Assembly (NCBI GenBank): GCA_041738795.1
Contig: JBGSPB010000014.1
Coordinates: 663,361 to 727,360, forward strand
DNA from: JJ008 sp041738795
GTDB lineage: Bacteria; Bacteroidota; Bacteroidia; Chitinophagales; Chitinophagaceae
Length of the DNA: 64,000 bases
Reading direction: 5' to 3'
Position 1 is the first letter of the stretch; each line of letters opens with the position of its first letter. The position numbers and the translations under genes were made by a program. Below, in pieces: positions 1-8,745 of this stretch. The notes below the pieces were generated by a model. It saw only the letters and a list, made by a program, of their open reading frames with translations, had not been told where the DNA came from and did no database searches.

Positions 1-1175
1 AGGTTATTTCTTATTTCAAGATTCGTGCTGCTAAATCTAAAACCGGTAACGTAAACCTGGGTACCCAGGCTCTTGAAAATACTTACGGTTTAGGTGGTGG
101 CTTCCCTTATGGTTCATTAGTGGGTTACACTTCTGGTAACGTTTTACGTCTGCCAAAATACACTCCTGAGTTCGTTAAGAATAACGAGATCGGTTTTGAA
201 TTAGGTTTATTGAAGAATCGTATCAACCTGGAGGCTACTTATTATACACAGAACAACTCTGACCAGATCGTTCAGGTACAGTATTCAGGTGCCACTGGTT
301 TTACCAGTGCTTTGTTGAATGCAGCTTCCTTTACAAATGATGGTTTTGAGTTTGACTTGAGATTAACTCCATTGGTTAAGATCCGCGACGTATCCATTGA
401 TTTTAAAGCAAACTATACATACCAGACCAACGAGGTTACCCAGATCATCGAAGGTGTTGACGAGTTAGGTATCGGTAATGCTAACTATGTAATTGTTGGC
501 AAGCCCGCTTATACTTTCCAGTTAACTGACTATGTAAGAGATGACCAGGGTCGTGTAATTGTTAACAGTTCAACTGGTTTACCAACTGTTGATCCTGTTA
601 TCAAGCCTTTTGGTCACACACAGCCAAACCATTTAATAGGTTTGAATCTGAATATTAGCTGGAAAGACCTTACGTTCAGCGCAGTTGCTGATTATCGTGG
701 TGGTGCCCAGATCTATACTGGTAACCTCGGTACAGGAATGGACTTCTCTGGTATTTCAAAAAGAAGTGCTCAGAATTCCCGTCAGCCTTTCATCATGCCG
801 AATTCATCTTACTGGGATGGTTCTAAATATGTAGACAATACAAGCATCTATATGACTGGCGGTTATAATTTCTGGTCACAGGCAACTAACCAGAATGCTA
901 ACACTAACTACCTGGTTAGCGGTGACTTCTGGAAGATCAGGGAGATGAGCTTAAGCTATAATATTCCTGCCAAAGTATTTGGATTTACTAAGAATGCAAT
1001 TAAAGGTGCCACTTTCACATTGTCCGGAAGAAACCTCTTTATGTTCCTGCCTAAGACAAATGAATGGACAGATCCTGAGTTTGCTAATACAACAGGAAAT
1101 GCACAAGGGGTGAGTGGTTTGGATAATACACCTCCAACAAGAATATTTGGTGCAACCTTAAACCTTAATTTATAA
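1..1175 (+). CDS. SusC/RagA-type TonB-dependent outer membrane porin, C-terminal part (5' end outside window)
   Basis: The reading frame is open from the first bases of the window, so the gene begins upstream and only about 391 C-terminal residues are seen. They are rich in alternating beta-strand patterns with aromatic girdle residues, as expected of a 22-strand TonB-dependent barrel. The segment with LPKYTPEFVKNNEIGFE is typical of SusC-like proteins, and the protein ends in a short strand (FGATLNLNL), the usual barrel terminus. A SusD-like lipoprotein follows after 23 bp, which fixes the assignment to the SusC class importing a glycan or peptide across the outer membrane. The substrate cannot be told from this fragment. 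The in-frame GTG at 120 is not a real start. Confidence 0.93.
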   Translation, partial: VISYFKIRAAKSKTGNVNLGTQALENTYGLGGGFPYGSLVGYTSGNVLRLPKYTPEFVKNNEIGFELGLLKNRINLEATYYTQNNSDQIVQVQYSGATGFTSALLNAASFTNDGFEFDLRLTPLVKIRDVSIDFKANYTYQTNEVTQIIEGVDELGIGNANYVIVGKPAYTFQLTDYVRDDQGRVIVNSSTGLPTVDPVIKPFGHTQPNHLIGLNLNISWKDLTFSAVADYRGGAQIYTGNLGTGMDFSGISKRSAQNSRQPFIMPNSSYWDGSKYVDNTSIYMTGGYNFWSQATNQNANTNYLVSGDFWKIREMSLSYNIPAKVFGFTKNAIKGATFTLSGRNLFMFLPKTNEWTDPEFANTTGNAQGVSGLDNTPPTRIFGATLNLNL

Positions 1176-1198
1176 GAATTGTAATAAATTATTAAGAT

Positions 1199-2797
1199 AT
1201 GAAACTGAAAAAATTAATATATGGTGTCACTCTCGCAGTAATATTGATTGCTGTGGGATCTGGTTGCCGGAAGAGCCAGTTTAACATCAATCAGAATACA
1301 AACAGCCCTACGGATAGTACGGTAAGCTATGATGTAGTATTACCGGCTGCCCTCCATTCCACTGGTGGAATCGTAGGTACATCCTGGGGGCCGATCCAGA
1401 ACTGGATGGGCTTTTGGGCAAGATCTGGTACTTATGCGCCAAACGTTCTCGAAGAAACCTACGAGATTACTACCGGTTTCGGAAATGGTATCTGGAATAA
1501 CTGTTACGATAATAACTATGATTACCAGATAGTACAGAATAAGGCAAGCGTTGCCGGTGCAGGTTTTTATGCAGGGATAGCCCGTATCATGAAAGCACAT
1601 AATTTCCAGATGCTGGTGGACGTATATGGTAACGTTCCTTACAGCCAGTCTCTTAAAGGTGGTGCTAACCCCACTCCGGCTTATGATAAAGGGATCGATG
1701 TGTATAAGGATCTATTCCGCCAGATCGATACAGGTATAGCGCAGATCAAGGATGCTTTGGTTACTACAACAAATGCTAACAAGAATATTGCTACTAATGA
1801 TATTCTTTTTAAAGGGGATAAAGTTAAATGGGCCAAATTTGGAAATACCCTGAAACTCAGAATGCTGATACATGCATATGCTGTGGCCGGTATAAATAAA
1901 GCTGCTGAAATGGCTATTATCAACACAGAAGGCTCCGGTTTCCTTGGAGCTGGTGAAGATGCAATGATTCAGCCTGGCTATGCAGCTGACAAACCAAATC
2001 CCTTTTATAATGTATTCAAGACTTCAATTGCCGGGGCACAAACTGCTAACAATGTATACTATAGGGCTAATAAGTGGGGTATCGATTATTACTCTTACAA
2101 TGGTGATCCCAGGAGAAGCCGTTTTTATGAGGCTGGTTCCAATGGATATACTGGTGTAGCTTATGGTCTGCCACCTGTAACTGAAAATGCTTCAGCAAAC
2201 CTGGCTGGTATTGGCCCCGGTTTGTATAAAACCAATACAGCTGCCCAGGCTATTCTGACAGCTGCTGAAAGCTATTTCTTACAGGCTGAAGCAAGATGGA
2301 GAAATATTATCACTTCCGGTTCATCAGTTGCGGCACTGACTAATACAGGTATTGCTGAAAGTTTCCGCTACATTGGTGGTGGGGATCCTTCCACTTACCT
2401 GGCAAACAATGCCGGTTACTCTGATGTGGATGTTACAGCGGTATCAAATTCTCCTGTAAATCCTGCCGGCACGCAACCTGTGGGTGGTCTTTTTACGATT
2501 ATATCACAGAAGTGGTTTGCACTGAATGGTGTAAATACACTGGAAGTGTGGACAGATTATCGCAGGCTTGGTTATAACGAAGTGGTTTCTGCCTCTTCTG
2601 TTAATGACAGGTTTGTTTATGGAGCTGGTGTTGGTTATGATCCGGGTCCTCCAATTTCTGTGGCACCTCAGAATACATCAACCAAGATACCAGTTAGATA
2701 CCTTTACCCGCAGGCAGAATACAATTACAATTCTGCAAATGTGGCTGCTGAAGGAAGTATTGACAGGTACACCAAAATTTTCTGGGATATCAATTAA
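1199..2797 (+). CDS. SusD/RagB-family nutrient-binding outer membrane lipoprotein
   Basis: A 532-residue protein with a lipoprotein signal peptide; the lipobox Cys is residue 23 (VGSGC). The SusD fold is supported by the helix-rich body, the segment SYFLQAEARWRN seen in the C-terminal half of this family (SusD-like_2 group), and the position directly behind a SusC gene. The family is surface exposed, caps the SusC barrel and captures ligand. It is probably cotranscribed with the upstream porin and with the DUF1735 lipoprotein 26 bp downstream. No glycoside hydrolase or peptidase is attached within the window, so the ligand is unknown. Confidence 0.95.
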   Translation: MKLKKLIYGVTLAVILIAVGSGCRKSQFNINQNTNSPTDSTVSYDVVLPAALHSTGGIVGTSWGPIQNWMGFWARSGTYAPNVLEETYEITTGFGNGIWNNCYDNNYDYQIVQNKASVAGAGFYAGIARIMKAHNFQMLVDVYGNVPYSQSLKGGANPTPAYDKGIDVYKDLFRQIDTGIAQIKDALVTTTNANKNIATNDILFKGDKVKWAKFGNTLKLRMLIHAYAVAGINKAAEMAIINTEGSGFLGAGEDAMIQPGYAADKPNPFYNVFKTSIAGAQTANNVYYRANKWGIDYYSYNGDPRRSRFYEAGSNGYTGVAYGLPPVTENASANLAGIGPGLYKTNTAAQAILTAAESYFLQAEARWRNIITSGSSVAALTNTGIAESFRYIGGGDPSTYLANNAGYSDVDVTAVSNSPVNPAGTQPVGGLFTIISQKWFALNGVNTLEVWTDYRRLGYNEVVSASSVNDRFVYGAGVGYDPGPPISVAPQNTSTKIPVRYLYPQAEYNYNSANVAAEGSIDRYTKIFWDIN

Positions 2798-2823
2798 TTT
2801 TGCACACCTCTAAATTGAAAAAT

Positions 2824-3768
2824 ATGAAAAAAACAAGTTTAGCTTCAGTCCTTTTTGTAGCCCTCCTGGCAATGACCTTTACGGGCTGTTTAAAAGACAA
2901 GGGCTTTGATAATTACGAGTACGGGATCAATGATCCGGATACACAACCTCCTGGCGTTGGTTTTCCCCTGGCTGCCAAAGCCAAGAATCCTTTTGGATTG
3001 GATGTTTCCGGCAGCACCCAGGTAGTTAATGATATGGTATATGTGAACCTGAATGCAGGTAGCCCGGCTCCTTCTGATATTACCATTACACTGGAAATTA
3101 AAAGTGCCGAGATCGTTAGTGCCTATAATACAGCCAATGGTACTAATGTACAGGTATTGAGCCCTTCTCTTTATTCTGTTCCTCTCACTCTCACTATTCC
3201 AGCTGGGCAACGTAATGTACAGGTTCCTTTAACGGTTCCCAGCACACTTACGCTGAATCCAAACCTGGCATATGGTGTTGGTTTGAGGATTACAGCTGTT
3301 TCAGGTAATTATGTAATTGCTGACAACCTGAAAAATTTATTCATCGAATTCACTATTAAGAATAAATATGATGGCAGGTATATCCTTACAGGTTATCATA
3401 ATCGTACCCCATATACTTTCCCATATGAAACTGATATGCATATGGTGACTGCTGGTCCTGATGCAGTTTTCTTTTACTGGCCTGAGGTTGGTGGTGTTGG
3501 ACATCCTATCGGTATTGGCCCCAATAATGCGCTGAGCTGGTACGGCCCAACAGTTGCTCCTGTGGTTGTATTTAATCTTACTACAAATCTTGTAACGAGT
3601 GTATATGGCAGTGACCCGGCTGGTCCTCCCATTACCTTATTTACTGGTGCAGGAAGCAGGCAAAGTAAGTGGGATCCGGCAACAAGAGATATTACGGTAG
3701 ACTGGAATTACAATGGAAATCCTCTCCGTGCATTCTTTGACAATCTGGAATATGTAGGTCCGAGATAA
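2824..3768 (+). CDS. DUF1735-type lipoprotein of the SusCD locus
   Basis: About 314 residues. I chose ATG 2824 rather than 2800 because the signal peptide starts cleanly there (MKKTSLASVLF) and the lipobox TFTGC puts the acylated Cys at residue 22. Residues about 60-190 form a beta-sandwich-like stretch in which the pattern DITITLEIKSAEIVSAYNTA resembles the DUF1735 (BT_3987-like N-terminal) domain common in surface glycan-binding proteins. The C-terminal part has Trp and Tyr residues compatible with a ligand-binding lobe, but no catalytic motif is visible. It is the third gene of the SusC-SusD unit and is closed by a strong terminator, so it is probably the accessory surface binding protein of the locus. 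Confidence 0.85.
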   Translation: MKKTSLASVLFVALLAMTFTGCLKDKGFDNYEYGINDPDTQPPGVGFPLAAKAKNPFGLDVSGSTQVVNDMVYVNLNAGSPAPSDITITLEIKSAEIVSAYNTANGTNVQVLSPSLYSVPLTLTIPAGQRNVQVPLTVPSTLTLNPNLAYGVGLRITAVSGNYVIADNLKNLFIEFTIKNKYDGRYILTGYHNRTPYTFPYETDMHMVTAGPDAVFFYWPEVGGVGHPIGIGPNNALSWYGPTVAPVVVFNLTTNLVTSVYGSDPAGPPITLFTGAGSRQSKWDPATRDITVDWNYNGNPLRAFFDNLEYVGPR

Positions 3769-3786
3769 TAAATGCTTTTGATATTT

Positions 3787-3822
3787 AAAAAGGGATTGTT
3801 TAATTAACAATCCCTTTTTTTA
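3787..3822 (+). terminator. Rho-independent terminator of the SusCD operon
   Basis: A perfect 11-bp inverted repeat (AAGGGATTGTT / AACAATCCCTT) with a 5-base loop is followed by a run of T. A-rich sequence on the left side could let it also work in the opposite direction, but no minus-strand gene ends here. Confidence 0.88.
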
Positions 3823-3881
3823 TCTGGCGGGGTCAACTGTAAGTTTTTAGTACTTTTATTGTCTAATTAAATTTTATAGTT

Positions 3882-4691
3882 ATGCATCACATTTTTTGCA
3901 GGATCAGCATTGCTTTAGCAGCAATATTGTCTGTTGATATAGCTGCTGCCCAGCAATTACAACATCCGGTTGCATTATCTGCCAATTCAGGCTCATTATC
4001 CGGAAGTCCTACTAAATTTGGTGGTCTGGCTCCAGACAGCAGAGGCTGGACAGATCCGGCGCTTAACCACAACAAATTAATTCAGCAGCAAAACGGCGGG
4101 GATGGAACATATAAATTAATCGGTACGTATAAAGTAATAGGTACCCAGTTCTTGTTTGGAGAGCATCACAAGGGTGACATGTTTGCCAAAGAAGTAAAGG
4201 CTTATAATGTTTATCTCAGCTATAACACCTACAACCAGGAAGTGGAGTTTTATTCCACTTCCAACCCGGATAAACCATTGGTGAGGGAGCCGGGAACTCT
4301 TGATTCTTTTACGATACAGGAAAATCCAAGCCTTGGTATCAGAACACCACTAAAGTTTGTATATGGCTCAACCCTGGGAGCAAAAGATCAGTACTATTAC
4401 ATGGAGATCTATCGGGGACCAAAATTCAGTTTGTATAAACGTTACAAATCCGGACTCGATTATGTCTCTAATAACCTGGCCCAGCCGGAGTTGCGCCAGT
4501 TTGATCTGCATTATGAATACTATTACACCGATGCTGCCGGCAAAGGCGTTAAAAAAATAAAACCCAATGCAGGTAATGTGATCAAAGAATTTAAATCAAT
4601 AAAAGATCTTTCCTCAGCAGTAAATAATGAATCCTTTACGTCTAATCCCGAGCAAGGTTTGATAAATGCCTTTACCTCGCTGAATAATTAA
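3882..4691 (+). CDS. Secreted protein of unknown function, paralogue A of a tandem pair
   Basis: A 269-residue protein with a Sec signal peptide ending near AAAQQ (residues 1-24). I do not recognise the family. After a low-complexity linker, residues about 50-250 align end to end with the next gene's product: shared words are DPALNHN, YKVIGTQFLFGE, LSYNTYNQEVEFYS and SNPDKPL. No Cys pair, lipobox or catalytic motif is apparent; the many aromatic and charged beta-strand patterns suggest a periplasmic or secreted beta-rich fold. It is the first of three same-strand genes (paralogue A, paralogue B, DUF3467) and follows a strong terminator, so it should have its own promoter; a TACTTTTA element lies at 3851-3858. 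Confidence 0.75.
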   Translation: MHHIFCRISIALAAILSVDIAAAQQLQHPVALSANSGSLSGSPTKFGGLAPDSRGWTDPALNHNKLIQQQNGGDGTYKLIGTYKVIGTQFLFGEHHKGDMFAKEVKAYNVYLSYNTYNQEVEFYSTSNPDKPLVREPGTLDSFTIQENPSLGIRTPLKFVYGSTLGAKDQYYYMEIYRGPKFSLYKRYKSGLDYVSNNLAQPELRQFDLHYEYYYTDAAGKGVKKIKPNAGNVIKEFKSIKDLSSAVNNESFTSNPEQGLINAFTSLNN

Positions 4692-4732
4692 TGCTGGAAA
4701 ACTAAGATTTAAGTACTTTAAAATCAGGAAGA

Positions 4733-5470
4733 ATGAGTAAACATGTAAAATTTGTAATTGCCGGTTTGGTACTATGTTTGTCTGCCAGCAGTTCTTTTGC
4801 CCAGGCTGGTTTTACTCCAACTGTCGGTTGGGTGGATCCTGCTTTGAACCATAACAGGTTAATAAGAGAACAAACCGCTGATGGGGTGTATAAACTGGTT
4901 GGAACCTTTAAAGTGATTGGTACCTCCTATTTATTTGGCGAAAGACAGAAAGGCAACTTGTTCTCTCCGGAAGCAAAAGCTTACAATATTTTTCTCAGCT
5001 ATAACACCTATAACCAGGAAGTGGAGTTTTATTCCGCCTCGAACCCGGATAAGCCATTGATAAAAGAACCGGGTTCTGTTGATTCATTTATGATCAATGA
5101 AAATCAGAGCCTGGGGATTTTGAACCCCCTTAAATTTGTTTACGGAAACCATCTTGGTGCCACTGATAAGTCGTATTACATGGAATTGTTTACAGGTAAA
5201 AGATACAGCCTGTTTAAACGATACAAATCAGATCTCGGTTATGTTTCCACTAACTATGTACAATCAGAACTCAGGCAGTTCGATCTTTTATTTGATTATT
5301 TTTACACCGATACAGAAGGTAAGGGAGTAAAGAAATTAAAATCGAATGTAAGTAGTATTAGTAAGGAGTTTAAAAGTGTAAAAGATATTTCCTCCGTATT
5401 AACTAATGATGCTTTTGCCGTCAATCCCGACGATGCTTTGAAAAAAGCATTTGATTTCCTCAATAATTAA
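4733..5470 (+). CDS. Secreted protein of unknown function, paralogue B of a tandem pair
   Basis: A 245-residue protein with a signal peptide (hydrophobic core then SSSFAQ, cleavage near residue 24). It is a clear tandem paralogue of the gene 41 bp upstream, without that copy's longer N-terminal linker. A 42-bp stretch (4994-5035) differs from 4215-4256 at a single base although flanking sequence is more diverged. A purine-rich AGGAAG sits just before the ATG. Function unknown; the co-localised pair suggests two forms of one secreted component, possibly a heteromer. The next gene starts 9 bp after its stop, implying cotranscription. Confidence 0.78.
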   Translation: MSKHVKFVIAGLVLCLSASSSFAQAGFTPTVGWVDPALNHNRLIREQTADGVYKLVGTFKVIGTSYLFGERQKGNLFSPEAKAYNIFLSYNTYNQEVEFYSASNPDKPLIKEPGSVDSFMINENQSLGILNPLKFVYGNHLGATDKSYYMELFTGKRYSLFKRYKSDLGYVSTNYVQSELRQFDLLFDYFYTDTEGKGVKKLKSNVSSISKEFKSVKDISSVLTNDAFAVNPDDALKKAFDFLNN

Positions 5471-5479
5471 TTATTATAC

Positions 5480-5794
5480 ATGAATGATCAGCAGAATATA
5501 CCGAACCAGCTTAATATTGAAATATCAGAAGAAGTAGCAGAAGGTTCTTATGCCAATCTTGCAATAATCACTCACTCTCATGCAGAGTTTGTTATTGACT
5601 TTGTGAATGTAATGCCCGGTACACCAAAAAGCAAAGTAAAATCAAGGATTATCCTGACCCCCCAACATGCCAAACGCTTTATGAAAGCCCTGACAGAGAA
5701 TATTGATAAATACGAATCTGTTAATGGCCTTATTAAAGACCTGGAAGAAATACAATTACCACTGAATTTTGGAGGGCCAACGGCACAGGCATAA
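5480..5794 (+). CDS. DUF3467 domain protein
   Basis: A 104-residue soluble protein. The central pattern (GSYANLAIITHSHAEFVIDF, then SKVKSRIILTPQHAKRFMKAL) matches the DUF3467 family, a small conserved bacterial protein of unknown role. No signal peptide is present, so it is cytoplasmic, unlike the two secreted paralogues upstream with which it probably shares a transcript (9-bp spacing). Nothing here reveals its function. Confidence 0.88.
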   Translation: MNDQQNIPNQLNIEISEEVAEGSYANLAIITHSHAEFVIDFVNVMPGTPKSKVKSRIILTPQHAKRFMKALTENIDKYESVNGLIKDLEEIQLPLNFGGPTAQA

Positions 5795-5908
5795 TATGAT
5801 AGGATTTCAACGTTCGTTGTACAGGGGTACAAAAAATTTTGGAAAAATCTATTTTGCCAGGCTTTTAAGTCTTATAAATTATTGAAAACCTGAACAATAA
5901 ACAATAGA

Positions 5909-6601
5909 CTAAATAAGTCCTTCATCAGCAAAACTGTAATAACCATCTTCACTGACGATAATATGGTCTAAAACGGTAATGTCGAGGAAACGGGCAGCTT
6001 CTTTTATTTTGGTAGTCAATTGTTCATCTGCCCGGCTCGGTTTCAGGCTGCCTGAGGGGTGATTGTGGCAGAGTATAAGGTTCACAGCGTCTTCTTCCAG
6101 TGCTTTTCTCAGGATGATTCGTGGATCAGCCACAGTGCCTGTAATACCGCCTTCGCTTATAATCTGAAAGTGGTTGATCTTATTGGCCCGGTTCAGGTAT
6201 AGCACAGCAAAAACCTCATGGCGGAAATCTTTAAGTTTTGTTTGCAGGTAACTGGCAATATCGCTGCTGGTCTTCACCATTGTTTTTTCAAGTGAGGCTG
6301 CAGCCTGTCTTCTTCTTCCCAATTCGAGTGCAGCAGCAATGCTGATTGCTTTGGCTTCGCCAATTCCTTTTATTTTCATCAGCTCTTTCACAGAGAGCTT
6401 GCCTAATTCTACCAGGTTATCTTTTCCCAGTTTCAGTACCTCTTTTGCTACATCAACGGCCGATTTTTGCTTTGTACCATTATGGATCAGGATGGCCAGT
6501 AATTCAGAATTGCTGAGGTTTTCTGCACCTGAGTATAGTAATTTTTCTCTTGGTCTATCGTCTTTTGACCATTGCTTAATTGAGTACTTGTGCTCTTGCA
6601 T
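5909..6601 (-). CDS. radC: RadC family JAB1/MPN metalloprotein
   Basis: A 230-residue protein with the N-terminal helix-hairpin-helix-like region (KIKGIGEAKAISIAAALELG, about residues 60-85) and C-terminal RadC/JAMM domain. The metal-site motif is complete: HNHPSGSLKPSRAD gives the two His and the Asp, with a conserved Glu upstream in the FAVLYLN strand region. Although called DNA repair protein, the biochemical role of RadC is not settled. Length is normal for the family. It converges on the DUF3467 gene and is read alone. Confidence 0.95.
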   Translation of the reverse strand: MQEHKYSIKQWSKDDRPREKLLYSGAENLSNSELLAILIHNGTKQKSAVDVAKEVLKLGKDNLVELGKLSVKELMKIKGIGEAKAISIAAALELGRRRQAAASLEKTMVKTSSDIASYLQTKLKDFRHEVFAVLYLNRANKINHFQIISEGGITGTVADPRIILRKALEEDAVNLILCHNHPSGSLKPSRADEQLTTKIKEAARFLDITVLDHIIVSEDGYYSFADEGLI

Positions 6602-6703
6602 GAAACAAGATTAGCCAATAATTTTAATCCTGTCAATACCATTTAGCGGTACTGATAAAAAGCTGTTAAAAAATCCGACCTATTTGAAAAACTTTAAAAT
6701 CTA

Positions 6704-6928
6704 ATGCGTATGAAAACCAAGACCTTTACCCCCATGGGATCTCTGCATCCTATCCTTTTCTTTGTTGTTGTTTATGTTGTGGCATTAATGCTATCAATAT
6801 TTATCTGTTCATCCCTTTTTTATACGTTTAATTCCTCTTCTGAAAAGATAGGTAACGTGGAAAAAAGCCAGCAGCAGATGCCCGGAAGTACTGTTGTTGC
6901 TGCCAGTACAGTCGCCTTGCATCGATAA
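6704..6928 (+). CDS. Small single-span membrane protein (hypothetical)
   Basis: A 74-residue ORF with one long hydrophobic stretch (about residues 15-42, HPILFFVVVYVVALMLSIF) flanked by a basic N-terminus and a polar tail. It sits in the 400-bp gap between radC and prs, on the prs strand. I do not recognise a family. Support is only the ORF, its plausible membrane segment and its position; codon use is not obviously abnormal. An internal alternative start at 6710 (MKTKTF) is equally possible. Confidence 0.45.
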   Translation: MRMKTKTFTPMGSLHPILFFVVVYVVALMLSIFICSSLFYTFNSSSEKIGNVEKSQQQMPGSTVVAASTVALHR

Positions 6929-6960
6929 TCCTTTCCCTGGACAATATTTTTTTGACCAGC

Positions 6961-6992
6961 TTGCGGTGATTGCTGTGAGAGTAATATCTTCG
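6961..6992 (+). promoter_or_regulatory. Promoter for prs
   Basis: A Bacteroidetes-type -7 element TATCTTCG (6985-6992) is preceded 21 bp upstream by TTG (6961-6963). Transcription would start about 12 bases before the prs ATG at 7010. Confidence 0.6.
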
Positions 6993-7009
6993 CCGCATAT
7001 AATCCCACC

Positions 7010-7957
7010 ATGCAATACGCTAAAATCTTCTCAGGAACAGGCTCTCAGAAGCTGGCCGAACAAATTTGTAAACGATATGGAACCAAGCTGGGTAAAGTCA
7101 ACATTCAGAAATTCAGTGATGGAGAAATAAGCCCAATTTTCCTGGAAAGTGTGAGAGGAGACTATGTTTTCCTTGTTCAAAGCACTTTTTCACCCGCAGA
7201 AAACCTGATGGAATTGCTGCTGATGATCGATGCAGCCCGAAGGGCATCCGCCTACAAGGTTATCGCTGTGATACCTTATTATGGTTATGCCCGGCAAGAC
7301 CGAAAAGACCGCCCACGGGTAGCCATCGGTAGTAAGCTGGTAGCCAATATGTTAGTAGCCGCCGGAGCTGACAGGGTGATCACAATGGATTTACATGCAC
7401 CCCAGATCCAGGGCTATTTTGATATACCCGTGGACCACCTTGATAGCCATGCTGTTTTTATCCCTTACATAGAGAATTTGAAGCTGGAAAACCTTACCTT
7501 TGCGGCCCCTGATGTGGGAGCTACTAACCGTATCAGGGAAATTGCCAGTTATTTCAATGCCGAAATGGTGATTTGTGATAAGCACCGCAAAAGGGCCAAT
7601 GAGATAGCCAGTATGGTGGTTATAGGAGATGTGACAGACAGGGACGTGGTAATTATTGACGATATCTGTGATACTGGTGGCACACTGGCAAAAAGTGCAG
7701 GTCTTTTAAAGGAAAAAGGGGCAAGAACAGTAAGGGCTTTAATAACTCACCCGGTATTGAGTGGAAAAGCCTACGAGAATATTGAGAATAGTGTGCTGGA
7801 AGAGTTGATAGTGTGTGATACGATACCGGTTAAAAAGGAGAGCCAGAAAATAAAAGTGCTGAGTGTGGCTGAACTTTTTGCCGTAGCTATCAGGAATGCA
7901 TATGAAAATAAGAGTATAACAAGCCTTTTTATTCATTCGCAGCGACGGGACAAGTAA
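7010..7957 (+). CDS. prs: Ribose-phosphate pyrophosphokinase
   Basis: A 315-residue enzyme that makes PRPP from ribose 5-phosphate and ATP for nucleotide, His and Trp synthesis. It has the expected family landmarks in order: FSDGEI near the N-terminus, the flexible-loop region PYYGYARQDRKDRPR (about residue 90-105), the metal/ATP region DLHAPQIQGYFDIPVDHL, and the PRPP-binding signature VVIIDDICDTGGT near residue 215. Length is canonical for class I PRPP synthetase. It heads the prs-rplY-pth order found in many bacteria. A promoter with short leader lies directly upstream. Confidence 0.97.
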   Translation: MQYAKIFSGTGSQKLAEQICKRYGTKLGKVNIQKFSDGEISPIFLESVRGDYVFLVQSTFSPAENLMELLLMIDAARRASAYKVIAVIPYYGYARQDRKDRPRVAIGSKLVANMLVAAGADRVITMDLHAPQIQGYFDIPVDHLDSHAVFIPYIENLKLENLTFAAPDVGATNRIREIASYFNAEMVICDKHRKRANEIASMVVIGDVTDRDVVIIDDICDTGGTLAKSAGLLKEKGARTVRALITHPVLSGKAYENIENSVLEELIVCDTIPVKKESQKIKVLSVAELFAVAIRNAYENKSITSLFIHSQRRDK

Positions 7958-8032
7958 ATAAATTAAGCAAGATAAAATGCAGCGCCGCAAGGCAATTGCA
8001 TCAGACCATTTTAAATCAATAAAAAATAACAA

Positions 8033-8659
8033 ATGAAAACAATTACAATCGAAGGACAACTGAGGACCGGATTCGGCAAAGGCGCCACCCGACAACTCCG
8101 CTCTCAGGAACTGGTGCCTGGTGTAATTTATGGCGGCTCTCAGGAGGTCAACTTCCATGCTCCTGCTGCAGCTTTCAAAAAATTAGTGTACACACCAAGT
8201 TTCCAGATCGCAGAAGTTAAATTGGATGGCAAAACGTACAGGACTATCATGAAAGACCTGCAGTTTGACAAAGTGGATGATAAACTGATCCACGTTGATT
8301 TGCTGGAACTGGTAGAGGATAAGAAAGTGATCGCTGATATTCCGTTGAAGTTTGTTGGTGTTTCAAAAGGTGTGAAAGATGGTGGTAAGCTGGTTACTAA
8401 GATGAAGTCTCTGAAAATAAAGACCTATCCCAAATACCTGAAAGCGCAAATTGAAGTATCCATCGACAATCTTGAATTGAATGGAAATATCAGGGTTGAG
8501 GATGTAAAGGAAGAGCATTACGAGATACTTAACTCCCCCCGTATTCCCATCGCTTCAGTTGTGTTGACAAGACAATTGAAACAAGAGGAAGCAACTGCTG
8601 CTCCTGCTGCAGGTGCTGCCCCTGCTGCTGCTGCTCCGGCCGCTGCTGCAAAAAAATAA
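8033..8659 (+). CDS. rplY: 50S ribosomal protein L25 (Ctc form)
   Basis: A 208-residue long-form L25/Ctc protein that binds 5S rRNA. The N-terminal 5S-binding domain has the expected RTGFGKGATRQLR and VPGVIYGG motifs; a C-terminal beta domain follows, then an Ala/Pro-rich tail typical of Bacteroidota L25 proteins. It lies between prs and pth, the classical neighbours of ctc, and is closed by a hairpin terminator 21 bp after the stop. Confidence 0.96.
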   Translation: MKTITIEGQLRTGFGKGATRQLRSQELVPGVIYGGSQEVNFHAPAAAFKKLVYTPSFQIAEVKLDGKTYRTIMKDLQFDKVDDKLIHVDLLELVEDKKVIADIPLKFVGVSKGVKDGGKLVTKMKSLKIKTYPKYLKAQIEVSIDNLELNGNIRVEDVKEEHYEILNSPRIPIASVVLTRQLKQEEATAAPAAGAAPAAAAPAAAAKK

Positions 8660-8680
8660 GTTTTTTCAAACTAATCATAG

Positions 8681-8710
8681 ACCCGTATCAAGAGATGCGG
8701 GTTTTTTATT
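8681..8710 (+). terminator. Rho-independent terminator after rplY
   Basis: Nine-base stem (ACCCGTATC / GATGCGGGT, one G-U pair) with an AAGA loop, followed by TTTTTTATT. It covers a possible upstream start of pth at 8695, which argues for the later pth start. Confidence 0.85.
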
Positions 8711-8745
8711 GGCTATGCCCGATATTTGACATAAGTAAATTGTGT

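Noticed and set aside
2568..2813. 81-residue plus-strand ORF overlapping the SusD gene end
   Set aside because: It lies in another frame within the SusD coding region and has no family match or start signal.
8695..8745. Longer N-terminus for pth
   Set aside because: That start lies in the rplY terminator and the extra residues do not match the family; MKFLIVGLGN at 8746 does.
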